Of a stretch of DNA of 64,000 nt, positions 1 to 6,931 are shown piece by piece. Each line of letters opens with the position of its first letter. Position 1 is the first letter of the stretch. The translations under genes were made by a program, and so were the position numbers. Location of the stretch: the NCBI GenBank assembly GCA_963667675.1, contig OY763929.1:620001-684000 (forward strand), read 5' to 3'. Source of the stretch: G963667675 sp963667675. Its GTDB lineage: Bacteria; Chloroflexota; Dehalococcoidia; Lucifugimonadales; UBA3495. Under the pieces are notes generated by a model. That model saw nothing but the letters and a program-made list of their open reading frames with translations, had not been told where the DNA came from and searched no databases.

Positions 1-660
1 GCGGTCGCCCTGCAACTCCGCCCATACCCGGCCTCCGGTCACCGACCCGTCGTCCCGCACGTCGAACACCCGGATGTGGTTGTGCCGGGAGTCGTCGACG
101 AATAGCTGCGACTCGTCCAGCGAAAAACAGAGGCCGTTGGGCAGGGTGAAGTCGGATACCAGCAGCGTTAGGGACCCACTGCCGGGTTCAAGCCGGAATA
201 CGCCGCAGAAGTCCAACTCCCGCTCCCTGGCCACGCCGTGGGGGGATCCCAGCCGGCCGAAATATGGATCGGTGAAGTAAATCGAGCCGTCGCTCCTGAC
301 CACAACGTCGTTGGGGCTGTTGAGTTCCTTGCCGTCGTAATGAGTGGCCAGGACGGAGACCGAGCCGTCCGGCTCCGTGCGGGTCACCCGGCTGGTGGCG
401 TGTTCGCAGGTGACGAGGCGACCCTGGCGGTCGTAACAGTTGCCGTTGGCCATGTTGCTGGGCTGCCGAAAAGTCTCCACCTGACCGTCGGGGGTCCACT
501 GCCTCAAGATGTCTCCCGGTATGTCGCTGAAGACCAGGCGCTTCTCAACGTGGTCCCATGCCGGCCCCTCGGTGAATCCGAAGCCCGCGGCAACCTGCTC
601 TATCTCGACGTCGCGGTCTACTATTTCCAGAAGCCTGTCGTCCAGAATCTCAACGTTCAT
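1..660 (-). CDS. SMP-30/gluconolactonase family protein (3' part beyond the window)
   Basis: The minus-strand frame opens with ATG at 660, preceded by an AGGA Shine-Dalgarno and an in-frame TAG, and stays open for 220 codons to the window edge. Visible motifs are FGFTEGPAWD near residue 29, SNMANGN, LNSPNDVVV and LPNGLCFS. These match the metal-binding Glu and Asn/Asp positions of the SMP-30/gluconolactonase/luciferin-regenerating six-bladed propellers, which usually hydrolyse sugar lactones or act as esterases. The C-terminal blades are outside the window. The NHL propeller gene lies 39 bp upstream in the same direction, so the two may be cotranscribed. The family is secure, the substrate is not. 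Confidence 0.88.
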   Translation of the reverse strand, partial: MNVEILDDRLLEIVDRDVEIEQVAAGFGFTEGPAWDHVEKRLVFSDIPGDILRQWTPDGQVETFRQPSNMANGNCYDRQGRLVTCEHATSRVTRTEPDGSVSVLATHYDGKELNSPNDVVVRSDGSIYFTDPYFGRLGSPHGVARERELDFCGVFRLEPGSGSLTLLVSDFTLPNGLCFSLDESQLFVDDSRHNHIRVFDVRDDGSVTGGRVWAELQGDR

Positions 661-699
661 TTCCTGTCTATCCTATCCTGCCTTCAGCAGTAATTAGCC

Positions 700-1572
700 C
701 TAACGCCTGCGCACGAACTTGTCGACTCCTTGTGGGGTGGCCACGTAGATATCCCCGTTGGCATCCACCCAGCTTCCGTGGCCTCCCCGGCACTCGAACC
801 GGCTCAGAACGCTGCCCTGCCTGTCCAGCACGCTGACCCGGGCCGGCGACCCATCAACCGGACCTTCGCTTACGTACAAGGTCCCGTCCTGGTCTTGGGA
901 GATGTCCATAGGCCGCTGGATGTCCGTCCAGATTGCCTGGAACTCTCCGTCGGCGGAAAACACCTGGATGCGGTGGTTCTCCCGGTCGCAAACGTAAACA
1001 TTGCCGTCACCGCCTACCAACAGGCTGTGGGGCAGGTGAAATTCTCCCGGCCCGGTCTTGCCTGGCTGGCCCCACGAGGACTTGAGTTGGCCGTCGGGCG
1101 AGAAGCGGTGCACCCTGGCATTTCTGTATCCGTCGGAAACGTAGAGGTCACCCGACGGCGCGGGCGCCAGTTCGCTGGGATAATTGAAGGGACCCGCCGC
1201 TCGCGGCACCAAGTCTCCGGGGTTTTCGCACCCCGTGTCAGAGTGCTCGCCGTGCCGTCCCAGCATCTGGATGGGCTTGCCGTCCAGGGTATACATGATG
1301 CACACCGAAGTGTCGCGGTCGGTGACGTACACGACGTCGTCGGCGATATAGAACCCGTGAGGGAACACAAACGAGCCGTTTCCCCACGAAGTCAGGAATT
1401 CACCGTCTTGGCCGAACACCACCACGGGAGGGTCTTTGCGCTGGAAGGCGTAGACCAGGCCCTTGGAATCGGTGGCCACGGCGCTGACCATGGCAAAGCT
1501 CTCTCCGGGGGGCAGCTTGGCCCAGTCCATGACCGCCGTGTACCTGTACGCGCCCGTGCCTACCGTTGTCAC
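700..1572 (-). CDS. NHL-repeat six-bladed beta-propeller protein
   Basis: This is a 290-residue protein with a GTG start at 1572; GGAGG lies about 9 nt upstream. It contains successive NHL-type strands such as FNYPSELAPAPSGDLYVSDG, FHLPHSLLVGGDGNVYVCDR and MDISQDQDGTLYVSEG, each ending in a Y-V-[ST/C]-[DE] strand. The overall pattern resembles the peptidyl-alpha-hydroxyglycine lyase-like propellers that are common in environmental Chloroflexota. There is no signal peptide, so it is probably cytoplasmic. It lies just upstream of the SMP-30-like gene on the same strand. The biochemical role cannot be read from the sequence. Confidence 0.85.
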   Translation of the reverse strand: MTTVGTGAYRYTAVMDWAKLPPGESFAMVSAVATDSKGLVYAFQRKDPPVVVFGQDGEFLTSWGNGSFVFPHGFYIADDVVYVTDRDTSVCIMYTLDGKPIQMLGRHGEHSDTGCENPGDLVPRAAGPFNYPSELAPAPSGDLYVSDGYRNARVHRFSPDGQLKSSWGQPGKTGPGEFHLPHSLLVGGDGNVYVCDRENHRIQVFSADGEFQAIWTDIQRPMDISQDQDGTLYVSEGPVDGSPARVSVLDRQGSVLSRFECRGGHGSWVDANGDIYVATPQGVDKFVRRR

Positions 1573-1791
1573 TGTTGGCCACCTCCGACCGCTGTCTCAA
1601 GCCGATTCTAGTTTGACGGGGCTTTGTGCGCAACCTCTAAACTCACAAACGAAGTGCAACACATTGGCTTTCCGCGACTCTTGGCCCACGCCTTGACTGA
1701 GCCTATTGCCGTTGGTAAACTCGCCGTTGGCGAAAAGCCGCAAAACCCCCACGAAACTTTGCCCAATATCAATAGCGCGATGGAGGATGGT

Positions 1792-2448
1792 GTGTCCGCC
1801 AGTTACTTGGACCGAATAGAGGAAATCATTGACAAGAGGAGCCTGCTAAGCCACCCCTTCTACCAGGCATGGAGCAACGGCACTCTCCCCATGGAGTCGC
1901 TGGTCAACTACGCTGGCCAGTACTACCACTTCGAGATGGCATACCCCACTTTCCTCAGCGGCCTGCACCACCGTTGCGACGACCGCGAAATCCGGCAGCT
2001 ATTGCTGGACAACCTGTGGGACGAGGAGCACGGAGCGGAGAACCATCTCGAACTGTGGCTCCGGTTCTGCGAAGGCCTGGGAATGGACAGGAACGAGGTC
2101 CAGGCTGGGACGCAGGACGAGGCCACTTCTGCCCTGATAGGGACCTATAGAGAGCTTACCTCGGATGCTCCTATTGCTGCCGGCGCGGCGGCATTGTACG
2201 CTTACGAGTCGCAAATACCCGAGGTGGCCGCGGCCAAGTTGCAGGGACTCCGGGACTTCTACGGCATCGAGGGCGGTCCGGCCGGAGAGTTCTTCACGGT
2301 CCACCAGACCCTGGACGTTGAGCACTCCCAGGCGGAGAGGGACATGGTGCAAGCCCTGGCGTCCACGCCTGAAGAGCAGAAGACGGTCGTCCAAGCCGTC
2401 GACAGCGCCACCCAGTCCCTTTGGCGGTTCTTGGACGGCGTGTACTAA
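1792..2448 (+). CDS. CADD-like heme-oxygenase-fold protein (TenA/PqqC superfamily)
   Basis: The 218-residue protein is all-helical and resembles the chlamydial CADD family, implicated in para-aminobenzoate formation for folate. Recognisable blocks are YYHFEMAYPTFLSGLHHRC, LLDNLWDEEHGAENHLELW and FFTVHQTLDVEHSQAER, which carry the Glu/His residues that form the di-metal site in this superfamily. GTG 1792 is preferred because GGAGG lies 5 nt upstream; ATG 1780 is in frame but has no Shine-Dalgarno. An open frame extends to 1624 but the extra N-terminus does not look like the family. A broader TenA-like role cannot be excluded. Confidence 0.8.
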   Translation: MSASYLDRIEEIIDKRSLLSHPFYQAWSNGTLPMESLVNYAGQYYHFEMAYPTFLSGLHHRCDDREIRQLLLDNLWDEEHGAENHLELWLRFCEGLGMDRNEVQAGTQDEATSALIGTYRELTSDAPIAAGAAALYAYESQIPEVAAAKLQGLRDFYGIEGGPAGEFFTVHQTLDVEHSQAERDMVQALASTPEEQKTVVQAVDSATQSLWRFLDGVY

Positions 2449-2475
2449 GCGCCGCCGCCGGGCGCCTACAGCAGT

Positions 2476-3450
2476 TTACGAACGTCCGCCCTCCTCACCG
2501 GCGGAGATAGACTCAGTAGCATTCGTCGTCATCGTTTCGATGACTCCCATCAGGTCGGTCAGTTCCTGTTCGGTGACCTTGCTCACGATGCTGGAATAGT
2601 GCTCCCCCACGCTCCCCATGAGTTCCAGCGCAAGAGCGCGGCCCTTGTCGGTCACCTCCACCCTCACCAAGCGCCGGTTTCCCTTGACGCGCACCTTTCG
2701 GATTAGCCTCCTGTCTTCCAGTTTGGACACCATGCGGCTTATTCGTCCGACGTCCACTGGGATATGTTCTGCAAGGCCCGAAATCGTGATTCGTTCGTTG
2801 GCGAAACAGGTTGCGAAAACCGAATATTCTGCAACCGCAAACCCGTGCGGAGACACGCGCTCTTGAATTCCGGTGAACAGGACGTTTATCAACGACGTCA
2901 TGTCGCTCTGCAGCTTGCCGATGAGCGACTCAATCGACTGACTTTGAGGCGGCTCTGCCATTCCGGACGCCTTCCCCTCTCCATCCGAAGGAGGCTCGGA
3001 CGAATCATCCGCCGTAATCATCTTCTCCATGACCGCAATGCAGCCTGCCAGTCGCTCATGGCCGATGCCCCTTAGGAGAAGGGCATAGTATTCCTGCGAT
3101 TGCCTCATTAACTCAGGTATTATGGCAGCCCCTTCTTCCGTAACCCTGAGGCGCACCAGGCGTTGGTCGTCCATGAGGCGCATCTTTTGCATTAGTCCCT
3201 TGTTCTGGAGTTCGGTCGTTGTCCGGCTCATGTGTCCGGAATCAATTGGGACCAGCTTTTTCAGGTCTCTAATCGCAATCGGTCCCGCGGCCATGCATGC
3301 GCCGAGAATCGTATGTTCTACGGCGTCCACATTATAGCGAGAAAGCTGTCTGTTAAGCCCTTTGACGAGGACTTGCACCAAGGTGCCTAGGTCCCCTTGC
3401 AGTTTGGCAATCTTTTGGGTCAAGGGCTGGGTTGGAGGTTGGTTGCGCAC
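2476..3450 (-). CDS. Fused tandem MarR-family transcriptional regulator
   Basis: The 324-residue protein (GTG start at 3450) contains two complete MarR winged-helix domains in one chain: residues about 10-145 and 172-310, joined by a Ser/Pro/Gly-rich linker. Each half has its own recognition-helix region (SGHMSRTTTELQNKGLM and VGRISRMVSKLEDRRLI) and its own wing (RLVRLRVTEEG and RLVRVEVTDKG). MarR proteins normally work as homodimers of about 150 residues, so this looks like a covalent pseudo-dimer. An inverted repeat directly upstream (3466-3495) is a likely autoregulatory operator. The ligand and target genes are unknown. Confidence 0.88.
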   Translation of the reverse strand: MRNQPPTQPLTQKIAKLQGDLGTLVQVLVKGLNRQLSRYNVDAVEHTILGACMAAGPIAIRDLKKLVPIDSGHMSRTTTELQNKGLMQKMRLMDDQRLVRLRVTEEGAAIIPELMRQSQEYYALLLRGIGHERLAGCIAVMEKMITADDSSEPPSDGEGKASGMAEPPQSQSIESLIGKLQSDMTSLINVLFTGIQERVSPHGFAVAEYSVFATCFANERITISGLAEHIPVDVGRISRMVSKLEDRRLIRKVRVKGNRRLVRVEVTDKGRALALELMGSVGEHYSSIVSKVTEQELTDLMGVIETMTTNATESISAGEEGGRS

Positions 3451-3465
3451 GTCAAAGTTTGGCTC

Positions 3466-3495
3466 TTGATATTACTTATCACCACTGTATATCAA
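3466..3495. promoter_or_regulatory. Inverted repeat, candidate operator of the tandem MarR gene
   Basis: TTGATAT at 3466-3472 is mirrored exactly by ATATCAA at 3489-3495, with 16 bp between. It starts 16 bp upstream of the MarR start codon in otherwise AT-rich, non-coding DNA. MarR proteins typically bind such palindromes at their own promoters. Function is inferred from position and symmetry only. A pair of GTTAAC hexamers separated by 5 bp lies further upstream, near 3540-3557. Confidence 0.45.
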
Positions 3496-3603
3496 GGCCG
3501 CGCAGCGCTTCAAGGCATATTGCCTGCCGGCAACAACTTGTTAACATACTGTTAACTAGTGGAGTAAGCCGGGACTTTCTCAGGGGGTAAGCCCGGCGGT
3601 TCA

Positions 3604-3680
3604 CCCAGGGGAGTCCCTTGCATAACCGTTTTTCCGACCAAGCCTGTCTTGGTGGAAACTGGGAAGCCGGAATCTAACCG
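3604..3680. repeat. Degenerate copy of a dispersed palindromic intergenic repeat
   Basis: This lies in the 385 bp non-coding gap between the MarR gene and the phosphotriesterase-like gene. The order of blocks (CCAGGGGAGTCCC, GCATAACCG, TTTTCCG, GGAAGCCGGAATCTA) parallels the 75 bp element found twice between cas1 and cas2, with an internal insertion containing ACCAAGCCTGTCTTGGTGG, itself a small hairpin. No credible coding sequence is seen in the rest of the gap. Confidence 0.6.
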
Positions 3681-3835
3681 TGGGGGCTGGGCTGAAAAAT
3701 GCCCCGGCCATCCCTAAGTTCTGCTCTTTGGCGAGTGGCTCAAGGGTCTCCAGGGCCGCCTTTGCATGGCCTAACGACAAAGGCCGAGCGGGCCCGTCCT
3801 CGCCTCCCTGGGGCGTGTGCCTTCCGCCCGGTGTC

Positions 3836-4900
3836 TCACGTCTTTGCCTCGACGAAGGTGAGTGCATCCCGCGGATTGTCCACCAGAATCCTGTCTATTG
3901 CTTCGTTGCTCAACCCCCGAGCCCGCATCCTATGGACTACGTGGCCCAGTATGTAGTGGTACCCGTGGCCGCCGTACTTCACCAGCCTGTGCTTGGCGCA
4001 GATGTCCTGGGCAACCACCACCTTGTCACCGTATCCCTGCGATGAAATCCAGGCGATGTCGTCTATGCGCTTGGCGTCGCTGGGCATGTCGATATTTGGA
4101 TTGGGCGGGTAGTAGGAACTTTCGTTGCCGAATAGGTCCCACTCCAGGTAGCATCCCGTCTCGGCTATCTGGCTCAGGGTCTCTTTCAGGAACACCGTGC
4201 GGTCAAGGTGGCTCATGATCGTCCGGTTCAGGTCTGCCCCGGCCTCGTCTAGCACTCCGATGATTTCCATAGGCGCAGCTTCATCCCTGCCTGGGTGTAT
4301 CAGCAAGGGAGCGCCGGTCATCCTCTGCGCCCTGGCCGACGCCCTTAATACCTTGCGCTCGTTGTCCTCCAACGGCCAAGAACAGCCGACCTCTCCGATT
4401 ACGCCTGCTTTGATGCCCGTGTCGTCGGCCCCTTCGGTCACGTCCCGGACGATTTGTTGGACAATGTCCTGTTCCGTAAGCTGGTCCATCTCCGGCGGAT
4501 GGGCCGCGCCCACGTAATAGGACGCTCCCATGACGACGTTCACCCCCGTGGCATTGGAGATTCGGAACAGCCCCACCGGGTCGCGGGCAAGGCCGATGCT
4601 GGTGGCGTCCACCAGGGAGACTCCGCCGTGCTGCTTGTACAGCATCACCTCGTCTATGGCCGTGGCCACGTCGAACAGGCGGGCGTTGTCCTGGTTGGAG
4701 GCGGCGTAGTGGCGTATCTGGCCCACGTTTTCCTGGGTGACAGGCTGGAAAAAGAAGTCCTTGGCCGTTGCGCTTTCCGGTAGCCTGCGTACAACCGAAA
4801 TGTCTATCAGCAGGTGCTCGTGAGTCAAGGTCACCCCCAAACGCTCCGGGTCGATGGGGCCAGTCACGGTCTGCACCTTGCCGGCTAAACTTCCGTCCAC
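3836..4900 (-). CDS. Phosphotriesterase-family metal-dependent hydrolase
   Basis: This 354-residue amidohydrolase-superfamily protein has the full metal-ligand set in order: HEH in TLTHEHLLID, Glu in GVIGEVGCSW (where bacterial phosphotriesterase has a carboxylated Lys), His in LLIHPGRDE, His in IMSHLDRT and Asp in VVAQDIC. The Glu places it with the PTER/PHP-like branch, so the true substrate is more likely a lactone, amide or ester than an organophosphate. The GTG start at 4900 has AGGAGG about 10 nt upstream. It is cytoplasmic, with no signal peptide. The length is normal for the family. Confidence 0.9.
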   Translation of the reverse strand: MDGSLAGKVQTVTGPIDPERLGVTLTHEHLLIDISVVRRLPESATAKDFFFQPVTQENVGQIRHYAASNQDNARLFDVATAIDEVMLYKQHGGVSLVDATSIGLARDPVGLFRISNATGVNVVMGASYYVGAAHPPEMDQLTEQDIVQQIVRDVTEGADDTGIKAGVIGEVGCSWPLEDNERKVLRASARAQRMTGAPLLIHPGRDEAAPMEIIGVLDEAGADLNRTIMSHLDRTVFLKETLSQIAETGCYLEWDLFGNESSYYPPNPNIDMPSDAKRIDDIAWISSQGYGDKVVVAQDICAKHRLVKYGGHGYHYILGHVVHRMRARGLSNEAIDRILVDNPRDALTFVEAKT

Positions 4901-5007
4901 TGTATTCGCCTCCTATTGCATACCTGCCATTCCCGAGTAGGCTAGACTATATCCTCCCAGCCTGCAATCCCGGTTGCCGTCATGCTCTCAACCCAATGCC
5001 CAGCCAA

Positions 5008-5013
5008 TATAAT
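5008..5013 (+). promoter_or_regulatory. -10 box suggesting a leaderless GNAT transcript
   Basis: A perfect TATAAT sits with its last base 6 nt before the ATG at 5020, so the predicted transcription start falls on or next to the start codon. There is no Shine-Dalgarno upstream of that ATG and no convincing -35 hexamer. Both fit a leaderless mRNA. Confidence 0.4.
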
Positions 5014-5019
5014 GTCTGC

Positions 5020-5571
5020 ATGGTTGAGCGCCCCGCCTCTGGACAATCCGAATCGACAGGACCGACCGGTAGGGAAAACACGTCGGTGCGCGACGCCCGC
5101 GTCGGCGAGTTAGGCCAAATCGCCCAAATGATGCTGGATGCCTACCAAGAATACCAGGCCTATTTCCCGCCTGACACGTGGGAGCGGTATGCCGCAAACA
5201 TCATGGACGTCCGCAGCCGGTTGGATGTCTCCGAATTGATCGTTGCCGAGCGCAACGGACGCGTGGTGGGTTCGGTTACCCTCTATCCCAATCTGGAGAA
5301 CGCCGAACAGGACTGGCCTCCTGGATGGGCCGGCGTCCGGCTGCTGGCCGTTCACCCCGACGCCAGGGGGCAGGGTATCGGGCGTGTCTTGATGGATGAA
5401 TGCCTGCGCCGGTCCCGCGGGCGACGCTCTGTAGCCGTGGGCCTGCACACGTCAGACATCATGAAGGTGGCCAGGGGTCTCTATGAGAGGATGGGATTCG
5501 TGCGGGTCCCGGAGTTCGACTTCCGTACCGGCTCCAACTGGAATGTGATGGCTTACCGGCTGGACTTGTAA
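5020..5571 (+). CDS. GNAT family N-acetyltransferase
   Basis: The 183-residue protein has a GNAT fold. The acetyl-CoA binding block VRLLAVHPDARGQGIG carries the R/Q-x-x-G-x-G signature, followed by LMDECLRRSR, and the C-terminal ARGLYERMGFVRVPEFDF block is typical of the family. The open frame extends to 4768, but that part overlaps the promoter region of the divergent hydrolase gene and reads as low-complexity sequence. ATG 5020 is chosen because the family homology starts just after it and a TATAAT lies just upstream; ATG 4996 is the alternative. The acceptor substrate is unknown. Confidence 0.82.
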   Translation: MVERPASGQSESTGPTGRENTSVRDARVGELGQIAQMMLDAYQEYQAYFPPDTWERYAANIMDVRSRLDVSELIVAERNGRVVGSVTLYPNLENAEQDWPPGWAGVRLLAVHPDARGQGIGRVLMDECLRRSRGRRSVAVGLHTSDIMKVARGLYERMGFVRVPEFDFRTGSNWNVMAYRLDL

Positions 5572-5637
5572 TTGCATTGGTGGACAAGCAATAGGTATGG
5601 TGGATGGGCAAACGTCTCGGCCCAGACTTTGACGCGG

Positions 5638-5850
5638 TCAACCGGTGAAAAAGTCGAAGATATTGCCCAGCGCGCTGCTGTCGGCCTGGTAAATCTCCGT
5701 ATACCTGCACCGTTTGCAGGTGACGGTGGTGAACTTCCGGCTCTGAACGTCGAACAGCTTTGACAGAAATCCCCCGGTAGCCCGAAACTCGCTGGTCTCG
5801 TACTCCCCGTTAGAACACTTGGCGCATTGGAACATCCCCGTAACTGCCAT
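5638..5850 (-). CDS. Small zinc-ribbon protein
   Basis: This 70-residue protein has two CxxC knuckles, CAKC at residues 9-12 and CKRC about 36 residues later. Between them is a conserved-looking stretch ending KLFDVQSRKFTTVTC. This is the layout of the short nucleic-acid-binding zinc-ribbon proteins formerly called DUF2082. It stands alone, convergent with the GNAT gene. No partner or pathway can be assigned. Confidence 0.75.
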   Translation of the reverse strand: MAVTGMFQCAKCSNGEYETSEFRATGGFLSKLFDVQSRKFTTVTCKRCRYTEIYQADSSALGNIFDFFTG

Positions 5851-6141
5851 CTTTCATCTCCAATCAACGCCTGGTCTGAACTTCATCGCAGACGTCCCGT
5901 GTAGGGAGAGTGGACCAACGCCGTCGCAGCGGCCTTCCCACCATTTATACCACAGTCCAGGTTAAGGCTGGATAGTTTTGGCCCTGTGTCATGCCACAAC
6001 TTCGCTGCGCCGCTATGCTACGCAGTGGCAGTCCAAAGCGGGGAGTTCCATCCGGGGGAACGACTGGAACGGCGAGACCGGTTGACGAATCAGATGCCCG
6101 GGGCCGAAACTGTACTGACCGCTGCACATGGAGGCAGGTCA

Positions 6142-6855
6142 GTGAAGCTGGGAAACCCGGTTCGGGTCACCGGCGGCGTCTATCAAGTACGGGCCATCGG
6201 CGCCAGGGTCACCGTGCTTACTGCAGGCGACGAAGCAATGCTGGTGGACGCCGGCATGAGGGGCAGCTCTCCCTTCATAGCCGGCGGCTTGCAGGCTTTG
6301 GGCCTTTCCCTCGACGCGGTCAAGGTCGTGGTCGTCAGCCACCGTCACCCGGACCACGCGTCCGGTGTCGGGGAACTTGTAGCCGGCAGACGAATCGCAG
6401 TCATGGCCCACCCCCTCGAAGCCAGCATCCTGGGCAGCGCTGAACGTCACCCCAGTCCGTTCCAGAATAGACTGGCGGCACAGGTTGCCCAGCCGGTCCT
6501 CGACGCAGTCAGTGGCAGCCCCATTGCCGTGGACGCCGAATTGGAAGACGGCCAGGCCATCCCCTTCTCGTATCTTGTCCGCGTAGTGCACCTGCCGGGT
6601 CACACCGCCGGCAGCATAGCCTTGTTCTTACCGGAGCAGAAACTGGTCATCGTAGGAGACGCCCTGCAGTACAAGCTTGGCCGCAGGCTCACTCCCCCCG
6701 CCGCCGGCGTCACCGAAGACCCGGCGCTGGCCCTGCAGTCGCTGCGAAAGCTGCTGGCCCTTGACTTCGACGCGCTCTGCTTCAGTCATTTCCCCCCAAT
6801 GCGCAGTGGCGCATACGAGGCATTCAGCGCAATGCTCCGCCGGCGGGTCCCTTGA
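6142..6855 (+). CDS. MBL-fold metallo-hydrolase
   Basis: The 237-residue protein carries the metallo-beta-lactamase signature HRHPDH at residues 67-72, a later His in LPGHTAGS, the bridging Asp in IVGDAL and a final His in CFSHFPP, so both metal sites appear intact. GTG 6142 is chosen because GGAGG lies 7 nt upstream (6130-6134). The frame is open back to 5986 but without a ribosome site or family similarity. The likely role is hydrolysis of a thioester, lactone or similar; the substrate is not inferable. It precedes the AMP-ligase fusion by 76 bp in the same direction. Confidence 0.88.
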   Translation: MKLGNPVRVTGGVYQVRAIGARVTVLTAGDEAMLVDAGMRGSSPFIAGGLQALGLSLDAVKVVVVSHRHPDHASGVGELVAGRRIAVMAHPLEASILGSAERHPSPFQNRLAAQVAQPVLDAVSGSPIAVDAELEDGQAIPFSYLVRVVHLPGHTAGSIALFLPEQKLVIVGDALQYKLGRRLTPPAAGVTEDPALALQSLRKLLALDFDALCFSHFPPMRSGAYEAFSAMLRRRVP

Positions 6856-6931
6856 TTCCGGCCAAGCTGCGAAATGGCGGAACGTAGTCCCACGGACTAG
6901 CCCGGCAGCCTCCATTCAGGAGATTGAAGTA

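Noticed and set aside
3601..3867. 88-codon minus-strand frame downstream of the phosphotriesterase-like gene
   Set aside because: Overlaps a dispersed repeat and the end of the hydrolase gene; no Shine-Dalgarno or conserved pattern.
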